Positions 58,607 through 64,000 of a DNA stretch of 64,000 nt are shown here, piece by piece. Both the position numbers and the translations under genes were made by a program. The number at the start of each line of letters is the position of its first letter. The stretch's first letter is position 1. The DNA comes from an uncultured Dehalococcoidia bacterium (GTDB lineage Bacteria; Chloroflexota; Dehalococcoidia; Lucifugimonadales; UBA3495): assembly GCA_958295765.1 (NCBI GenBank), contig CATQHB010000002.1:2282091-2346090 (forward strand), written 5' to 3'. Under the pieces are notes generated by a model, which saw only the letters and a program-made list of their open reading frames with translations, was not told where the DNA came from and ran no database searches.

Positions 58607-59077
58607 ATGCGTATCCCCGGCCACAAACGAAGCCAGGAACCTGATGACATCGGCAACCGGGCCGGTGTGTTTGCCGAGGCGATTCGCGACGGCGATATGA
58701 ACCGGGCCTGGGCGATGCTGTCCAAGGAAACCCGCGGTATGCGGATGGGCGTCTGGGCCACCCGCAACAACATTGATATGCAGAACGCCTACCGCGCCGC
58801 CTATGACCTGGATCACAATATGCGCCCCTCAATGCTGAAGGACTTTCGGGATACGGTGCTGCGCCTCTGGCCGCTGGAGGACCTGACCGACCTGGGGGTG
58901 GCGCCCACCAATTTTATTGACGATACCCACGCCTTTGCCTTCCTGCCCTTTGGCGTTACCGAGGACGAAAGCGCCGTCCCCCACCGCCGGATGATGCCCG
59001 GGTTGGTGATTCCCATGCTGCTGGAGGAGGGCAATTGGCAGGTGGACTTACCCGGCTGGCGGTTCCTGAACGCCTAG
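58607..59077 (+). CDS. Hypothetical protein
   Basis: This soluble 156-residue protein begins MRIPGHKRSQEPDDIGNRAG. The middle FAEAIRDGDMNRAWAMLSKETRGMRMGVWA suggests a SnoaL/NTF2-like or DUF4878-type helical start (amount-of-work pattern D-x-x-x-A-W-x-x-L-S). The end LLEEGNWQVDLPGW is typical of such lumazine/NTF2-like folds (W-x-V-D-L-P). I propose an NTF2-like fold with low confidence. AAAGG precedes the ATG at 58607. The frame extends to 58526 without support. Confidence 0.6.
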   Translation: MRIPGHKRSQEPDDIGNRAGVFAEAIRDGDMNRAWAMLSKETRGMRMGVWATRNNIDMQNAYRAAYDLDHNMRPSMLKDFRDTVLRLWPLEDLTDLGVAPTNFIDDTHAFAFLPFGVTEDESAVPHRRMMPGLVIPMLLEEGNWQVDLPGWRFLNA

Positions 59078-59083
59078 ACACCG

Positions 59084-59299
59084 GGTATTTTCAACGCTTG
59101 TTGGCATTTTTATCGGGTAGGGGCAGGTTACAAACCCGTCCGGTGTTCAAAGGGAAAATGACGGAAAACCGGTGTTCCAGGCCCGACCAGTTATTGCGAC
59201 AGAGCCAGGGCGGGTTACAAACCCGCCCCTACCGGACAAGGTAGCGCGGCCGGGCCAGGAATACCAACACAAGCACTACCAACAAATGGCGGGAATACC
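59084..59299. repeat. Composite palindromic element
   Basis: The outer left motif is GGTATTTTCAACGCTTGTTGG (59084). Inner blocks are GTAGGGGCAGGTTACAAACC (59098) and GGCGGGTTACAAACCCGCCC (59209). The outer right motif is doubled (AATACCAACAC...TACCAACAAATGGCGGGAATACC). It occupies the whole gap before the HNH gene. Confidence 0.75.
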
Positions 59300-59334
59300 G
59301 GTAATGCCAAAAATGCCAAATCAATGCCAAATCT

Positions 59335-59718
59335 TTGACCGGGGTTGACGGCTTGGCCCGACGCCATAATTATAACCAACGCCCGGAGGCCCACCGCCCG
59401 GAGGCCCGGCTTACGGAAGCATTGCCTACCCGCAAAGCGTCCGTGGCTTGTGAGCTTTGCCGGCGGGAGGTGGAGCGCTGCACGGTGCATCACTTGGTGC
59501 CCAAGGCCAAAGGCGGCCGGTTCGGGCCGACCGCCCAGCTCTGTTCCACCTGCCACCGCCAACTGCACGCCCTCTTTTCCGAGGCTACCCTGGCCCAGGA
59601 ACTGCACTCCATCCCCAAGTTGCAAGCCAACCCCCAAGTCCATAACTACCTGAAATGGGTGCGGAAGCAGAAAAGCCCCGGCGGGTTTCGGGTGCGCCGG
59701 GCCAACCACCGTATCTAG
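59335..59718 (+). CDS. HNH endonuclease domain protein
   Basis: This 127-residue protein has a compact HNH core: CELCRREVERCTVHHLVPKAKGGRFG places Cys-x-x-Cys and the His-His pair, and LCSTCHRQLHALFSE places the second Cys-x-x-Cys-His and the final His. It resembles solitary HNH proteins annotated in many genomes. It differs from the PtuB type (no D-P-C..E-H-F block). No ATG is available, so the start is a TTG at 59335, or a later GTG. AATGCCAAA is repeated three times just upstream. No associated methylase or ATPase is near. Confidence 0.75.
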   Translation: MTGVDGLARRHNYNQRPEAHRPEARLTEALPTRKASVACELCRREVERCTVHHLVPKAKGGRFGPTAQLCSTCHRQLHALFSEATLAQELHSIPKLQANPQVHNYLKWVRKQKSPGGFRVRRANHRI

Positions 59719-59743
59719 TCCAGGATTCAGCCAGGATTCGCTT

Positions 59744-60928
59744 ATGTTAAGAGCAACGCCCCCCTCGGCGGACGCGGTAATCATCGGCGGCGGGGTTATG
59801 GGATGCAGCATCCTGTATCAACTGGCGGCCCGGGGCCTGCCAAACTCGCTGCTGCTGGAGCGGGACGTACTCGGCGCCGGCTCTACCGGCCGTTCCTCCT
59901 CCGCCATACGGATGCACTACTCCACCCCGGTTCACGCCCGAATGGCCTGGCAAAGCCTGGAAACTTTCCGCAACTTCGGTGAAATCGTGGGCGGCGAATG
60001 TGGCTACGTTCAGACCGGCCAACTGATCTTTGGCGGCGAGGCCGACGCCGCAGTTTTCCGGGCCAACGTCGCGATGCAGCAGGGGGTGGGCATCAACACC
60101 GGCCTGATTAGCCATGAGGAGGCCGGCGATCTGGCGCCGGGTTTCTACCTGGCGGACTGCGCGGCCCTGGCCTACGAACCCCTATCGGGCTACGCCGACG
60201 CTTCGGCTACCGCCTTTTCCTACGCCGCCCGCGCCCGGGAACTGGGGGCCAGAACCCTGCTCCGCACGCCGGCCACCGGGGTAGAGATAACCCAGGGCCG
60301 GGTGACGGCAGTGCATACGGCCGGCGGGCGAATTGCCACCGGGCGGGCGGTGGTAGCCACCGGCCCCTGGAGCCGCCGGTTCCTGTTGCAGCACGGCATC
60401 GACCTGCCCCTGGAGGCTACCCGCCACGAGGTAATCCACCTGCGGCGCCCCCTGGCCGCGCTGCCCCACCACCCCGGCGGCGGCGACCTGATCAATCGTA
60501 TCTACTTCCGGCCCGAAGGCGCCGACTTGACTCTGGTGGGCAACGGCAATATGGAAGAGGTGGTGGATGACCCGGAAGTGTATGCCCAACGGGCCGGGCC
60601 GGATTTCATTGGAGAGGTCTGGAGCCGTCTGGCCCGGCGCATCCCGCCGCTGGCCGAGGCCGAGTTCAGCGCCGGCTACGCCGGCCTTTACACCTCCACC
60701 CCCGACTCTCACTCGGTCATTGATGCGGTGGATGGCATTGAGGGGCTGTACGTCTGCACCGGTTTCAGCGGGCATGGGTTCAAGCTGTCGCCAATGGTAG
60801 GGACGCTGGTGGCCGAGCTAGTCCTGGAGGGCCAGGCCACTACCATTGACATCGCCCCGCTGCGTATGTCCCGCTTTGCGGAGGGCAAGCTGAACAATGA
60901 CGGCTACGGGTTCCGGGTGATGGTGTAG
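59744..60928 (+). CDS. FAD-dependent oxidoreductase (DAO family, sarcosine/glycine oxidase-like)
   Basis: This 394-residue flavoenzyme of the D-amino-acid oxidase (DAO) superfamily has an N-terminal Rossmann motif AVIIGGGVMGCSILYQLAARG (Gly15-Gly-Gly...Gly20). LLERDVLGAGSTGRSSSAIRMHYS holds the acidic ribose-binding end and the second FAD contact. The C-terminal STPDSHSVIDAVDGIEGLYVCTGFSGHGFKLSPMVG closes the FAD site. The family includes sarcosine, dimethylglycine and glycine oxidases. The substrate is unknown. AGGATTCGCTT precedes the ATG. It stands alone between the HNH gene and a repeat cluster. Confidence 0.9.
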   Translation: MLRATPPSADAVIIGGGVMGCSILYQLAARGLPNSLLLERDVLGAGSTGRSSSAIRMHYSTPVHARMAWQSLETFRNFGEIVGGECGYVQTGQLIFGGEADAAVFRANVAMQQGVGINTGLISHEEAGDLAPGFYLADCAALAYEPLSGYADASATAFSYAARARELGARTLLRTPATGVEITQGRVTAVHTAGGRIATGRAVVATGPWSRRFLLQHGIDLPLEATRHEVIHLRRPLAALPHHPGGGDLINRIYFRPEGADLTLVGNGNMEEVVDDPEVYAQRAGPDFIGEVWSRLARRIPPLAEAEFSAGYAGLYTSTPDSHSVIDAVDGIEGLYVCTGFSGHGFKLSPMVGTLVAELVLEGQATTIDIAPLRMSRFAEGKLNNDGYGFRVMV

Positions 60929-60975
60929 GGATTGAGCCGGGAGGCCGGGCGGGGCTAGGGAAAAGTCCGAAATCC

Positions 60976-61107
60976 GCTCATCCTGAGCCAGTCGAAGGAT
61001 GCCGACAGGATAGAGGGGCGTGCCACGTAAGGGCGTTTCGCGAAACGCCCCTACCGGATGCCCCACGTGATCGGTGAAAGTGGTTCGACAAGCTCACCAT
61101 GAGCGGA
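60976..61107. repeat. Nested repeat: family C palindrome inside a split family B pair
   Basis: CCGCTCATCCTGAGCCAGTC (60976) and GGTTCGACAAGCTCACCATGAGCGG (ends 61107) are B arms. Between them lies the palindrome GTAAGGGCGTTTCG and complement (61027-61054). It looks like one element inserted in another. No gene lies between 60929 and 61399. Confidence 0.7.
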
Positions 61108-61172
61108 TTTTGTTCCTGGCGCAGACTTGGCAAAAGCCCCGGTGGGATAGCAGCGCAATCTCATCACAAAAC

Positions 61173-61268
61173 CGTCGTTCCGGCGAAAGCCGGAATCCAG
61201 AATCCTCGGTAGCCGGCTCGTTCTTTTCCGGTAGGATTTCCTGGATTCCGGCTTTCGCCGGAACGACG
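61173..61268. repeat. Palindromic repeat family A, full copy
   Basis: Both arms are perfect. The central part GGCTCGTTCTTTTCCGGTAG differs slightly from other copies. Confidence 0.8.
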
Positions 61269-61335
61269 GTTGCTTGGGTTGACTACTGTTGCCGGGGTTG
61301 CCCGGTTAAGCCGCAATACCCCCGGTCAAATACCC

Positions 61336-61364
61336 TCAACAACTCCCGCAAAATCGGGTATAAT
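61336..61364 (+). promoter_or_regulatory. Candidate promoter of the helicase gene
   Basis: A perfect TATAAT (61359-61364) preceded by CGGG. The -35 region (TCAACA at 61336-61341, 17-base spacing) is weak. The GTG start lies 36 bases downstream. Confidence 0.5.
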
Positions 61365-61399
61365 CTACCCTTGACTACAGTTTTCGTTTGTGAGGAAAC

Positions 61400-64000
61400 G
61401 TGCCTTCTAACAGCGCTAAAGTGGGCAGGGGCCTTTACCTGCTCAAGATTGACCTGGACTCCTTCGTGCCTCGGGAGTTTCTGAACTATCATGCGGAAGA
61501 GGCCGTGCCAACCCTGGAGCAAATCCTGGGCCAGGTCAAGGATGCCCAGAAACCCTTTCTCAATATGAAGACCCAGGACTTGCTGGCGGTGATGCAGGCC
61601 GCCTGGCCCGAAGTGTTCCGCAACGCGCTGGCCGGCATTGAGCCGGGCCTGGTTCGGGAGGTCGCCACCGCCCACGAAACCTGGGCCAGCCGCCAGTCCT
61701 TTTCCGACGATGCCGCCTACCGAACCCTGGACGCGGTACAGCAGTTGCTCTACGCAATGGCATCGCCCAGCGTCGCCGAGTTGGAACGGCTGAAGCTGGA
61801 GTGTCTGGAATCCCCGGAGGACAGCGACTCGATGGAATCCCTGGAAGCCCTCCTTGGCGGCGGCTCAGTGAAACTCTCCAACCCGCCCCCGTCGGTTGAT
61901 TCCATTGATTCCATTGATTCCATTGACTCCGTCGATTCCGTTGGCTCTGCCGAAGCCCCCGAACCTCCTGCGGCGGTTGACCCTTACCTGGCCGAACTTA
62001 TTGGCAGCTTGCAGGAGTTCGACGCCCTGCATGATCGGGACCGGGTTACTTCGGAGACCCGGGAGCGGATGGAACCGGTCTATGCCGACAGTTCAATCCT
62101 CCAGCAACTCACCCCGACGCTGGCCCAGGCCCTGGAATCCCTTGGCCTGGACCGCCTGTATGAGCATCAGGCGGCGGCCCTTGACCAGTCGCTGGCCGGG
62201 GCTAACGTAGCGTTGGCGGCGCCGCCGTCCGGCGGGAAAACCCTGGCCGGCGCCATTTCCCTGGCGGAGGCTTTGCTGCAAAACCCCGGCGGCCACGCCC
62301 TGGCGCTTTACCCGACGCCGGCCGCCGCCGCCGGCCAAGCGGCGCAGCTTAATAACATCCTGTCCAAAGTGGGGTTAAACGCGGAACGCTATGACGGCGC
62401 TACGGATGCCGGGGAACGGGAACGCATTGAGAACAACCCGCCCCCGGCCCTCATCACCGACCCGGAAACGCTCAATAATTCCCTGCTGGGCCGGAGCGAG
62501 GATTGGGCCGATTTCCTCAAGAATCTCCGGTTTGTCGTCATCGGTGAAATGCAGGAATACAGCGGCTATTTTGGGGCTAATATGACGGCGTTGCTGCGCC
62601 GCCTGGCCCACCGCCTGGCCCGCCTGGGCGCCGCGCCCCGCTATTTTGCGGCGACCACCGCCGGCGCAAACCCGGCGGAACACGCCGCAAACCTTACCGG
62701 CCAGCCCTTTGCGCCGGTATTGGCCGAGAGCCGGCCGGCTCCCCGGCGGCATTACCTGTTTGTTGACTCCGCTGAGGCTCTAACCTACGAACAGTTCCAG
62801 GCCCACGTCAGCGCCGCGGCGTTGGCCTGCGTGAAACTGGATAAGTCAGTCCTGATTCTCTGCCCCACCCAAAAGTTCGCCGAACAGTGCTGCGACTTCG
62901 CCCGACAGGAGAGCGTCGGAAGGGGATTGGATCGGGATTGTATTGGGCTGCTGAACGACGGAGGGGAAATAGCAGACGGTTCCGGGAAAGTATTATTCTC
63001 CGCCAATCCTTCGGTAAGCGATATTGACGCCGGGCGCTGGGACGGGGTAATCCTGGCCGGTTTCCCGGATACTTTCCGGGCGGCCCGGCAGCGTATCGAG
63101 GGGGCCGGAAAGGACTGGGATCAAGAAGGTTTTGCCCTTTGCTACGCCTTTAATGACCCGATGGCCCGGTTCTACGCCCATAATTTGCCGGCCTTTCCGA
63201 ACTGGCCGGGGGGCGAACCGGTCGCCGACTCCGACAACGCGGAAATCATCCGGGCGCACTTGCCCGCCCTGCTCCGGGAATCCGGGGGCCGCATCTACTC
63301 CTTTTCGGCGGAGGCGCTGGGGCCGGCCATATTCCGGGAGTTGGCCGGCTACCGGGAAGCCGCGCCGACCCCGGAATTCCCTCAGGAAGAGTTGAGCTTA
63401 CGCCGCCCCGCCGGGCAGACCTGGCGCTTGCTGTGGGAAGGTGAACCCATTGGCTCCTTGTCCGCCTATCAAAAGTTTCGCCGGATTTATGAGCGGGCCA
63501 TTTACTTCCGGGCGGGTGTCTCATACCGGGTGGAACGCATTGAGGAAGAGAGCGGCGACAATACCAACAGCCGGCCCCAAATTCACCTGCGGGCCAACGC
63601 ACAACCGCCAAGCTGGAGAACGGAACCTTACTTTGACCGGACGCTGGAAATACGGGAAGAGTATCGCCGCTCCCAATGGTCGGCGGGTATCGCCACTTTT
63701 CTGGGCAGCGTTACCTTGTCGGAAAGTCTAACTTCCGTTCAGGTAATTGACGCATCCGGCCACCTCGATACGGTTAACGCCGGGACGCCTGGCCCTCAAG
63801 ACCATCAAGGCCAGCAATCGGAAGACCGGGTAATCGAAACTTACACGCCCGCCGGCCCCAACACCTGGGAAGCAACGTCCCCTGCCTTCTGGCTCGATGC
63901 CGCCGCGATTCTTGACGGAGAGCATAGCGCGGGCTGGGCCGCAGTGGAACAAATGCTGCGGGTAGGAACGTTGCTTACCTTCCCGGTGGATTCCTGCGAT
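61400..64000 (+). CDS. MrfA/YprA-like DEAD/DEAH-box helicase with degenerate motifs, 3' end outside window
   Basis: This open frame of 867 codons runs to the window end. The start is GTG at 61400 with GAGGAAAC upstream. Residues 1-150 are an unrecognised N-terminal domain. A low-complexity linker of repeated Asp-Ser-Ile/Val (about 165-183) follows, then a helicase core. Motif I is APPSGGKTLAG (Lys280). Motif Ia is YPTPAAAAGQAA, and the region ITDPETLNNSLL plus WADFLKNLRFVVIGEMQEYSGYFGANMTALLRR is highly typical of YprA/MrfA helicases. Where the family has DE-x-H (VVIDEMH), this protein has Gly382-Glu-Met-Gln385. Where the family has QQ-x-GRAGR, it has QRIEGAGK (564-571). NPAEHAANLTGQPF is conserved. 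MrfA excises mitomycin adducts with MrfB. ATPase activity here is doubtful. The DUF1998 cysteine domain would lie beyond the window. Confidence 0.8.
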   Translation, partial: MPSNSAKVGRGLYLLKIDLDSFVPREFLNYHAEEAVPTLEQILGQVKDAQKPFLNMKTQDLLAVMQAAWPEVFRNALAGIEPGLVREVATAHETWASRQSFSDDAAYRTLDAVQQLLYAMASPSVAELERLKLECLESPEDSDSMESLEALLGGGSVKLSNPPPSVDSIDSIDSIDSVDSVGSAEAPEPPAAVDPYLAELIGSLQEFDALHDRDRVTSETRERMEPVYADSSILQQLTPTLAQALESLGLDRLYEHQAAALDQSLAGANVALAAPPSGGKTLAGAISLAEALLQNPGGHALALYPTPAAAAGQAAQLNNILSKVGLNAERYDGATDAGERERIENNPPPALITDPETLNNSLLGRSEDWADFLKNLRFVVIGEMQEYSGYFGANMTALLRRLAHRLARLGAAPRYFAATTAGANPAEHAANLTGQPFAPVLAESRPAPRRHYLFVDSAEALTYEQFQAHVSAAALACVKLDKSVLILCPTQKFAEQCCDFARQESVGRGLDRDCIGLLNDGGEIADGSGKVLFSANPSVSDIDAGRWDGVILAGFPDTFRAARQRIEGAGKDWDQEGFALCYAFNDPMARFYAHNLPAFPNWPGGEPVADSDNAEIIRAHLPALLRESGGRIYSFSAEALGPAIFRELAGYREAAPTPEFPQEELSLRRPAGQTWRLLWEGEPIGSLSAYQKFRRIYERAIYFRAGVSYRVERIEEESGDNTNSRPQIHLRANAQPPSWRTEPYFDRTLEIREEYRRSQWSAGIATFLGSVTLSESLTSVQVIDASGHLDTVNAGTPGPQDHQGQQSEDRVIETYTPAGPNTWEATSPAFWLDAAAILDGEHSAGWAAVEQMLRVGTLLTFPVDSCD

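Overview
The window is a 64 kb, GC-rich, gene-dense piece of a bacterial chromosome. No ribosomal or marker gene allows firm placement. Several things point to the Chloroflexota, most likely a Dehalococcoidia/SAR202-like lineage: the gene order pyrR-pyrB-pyrC-carA-carB, two luciferase-like (F420/flavin) oxidoreductases, paired DUF1800 proteins, a stand-alone xanthine-dehydrogenase-type molybdenum subunit, paired ThDP enzymes and a KorAB-type ferredoxin oxidoreductase. This is inference. Intergenic space is unusually full of short palindromic repeat families, all non-coding and almost all between genes.

Layout. 1-4.9 kb: an MFS exporter (start uncertain at the window edge), an ornithine-cyclodeaminase-type enzyme, a PD-(D/E)XK nuclease-like protein and a repeat array. 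4.9-14.6 kb (minus strand): a de novo pyrimidine operon, FMN reductase - pyrR - pyrB - pyrC - carA - unknown - carB. It is preceded by a leader with a consensus PyrR-binding loop and an intrinsic terminator, so the FMN reductase gene lies inside the PyrR-controlled transcript. 14.6-18.2 kb (minus strand): a Septu-like anti-phage module with one PtuA-type ATPase followed by three tandem PtuB-type HNH nucleases. The middle copy has lost the catalytic histidine, and a broken ATPase N-terminus lies upstream.

18.3-33.8 kb: metabolic and housekeeping-like genes (molybdenum hydroxylase, two LLM oxidoreductases, P-loop kinase, PEP-mutase/isocitrate-lyase family enzyme, beta-propellers, DUF1800, Uma2-type nuclease). 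Among them is a four-helix-bundle gene with AT-rich repeats and a broken second copy. 34-46 kb: KorAB, small membrane proteins, a ThDP enzyme and a tandem pair of polytopic glycosyltransferase-like proteins with different C-terminal parts. 46.5-46.8 kb: three tRNA genes (Leu-GAG, Cys-GCA, Leu-TAA). 47-64 kb: a second DUF1800 protein, a solute-binding lipoprotein, a second ThDP enzyme, two tandem three-gene BrnT/BrnA cassettes, gamma-glutamyltransferase, membrane proteins, an HNH protein and an FAD oxidoreductase. Last is a large MrfA/YprA-like helicase that runs off the window with degenerate helicase motifs II and VI.

The best candidates for something new are the Septu-like module with expanded and diverged nucleases, the duplicated three-gene BrnT/A cassette, the degenerate helicase, and the nested palindromic elements. 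Coordinates, motifs and repeats were read by eye from the sequence. Family names rest on recognised motifs, not on database searches.
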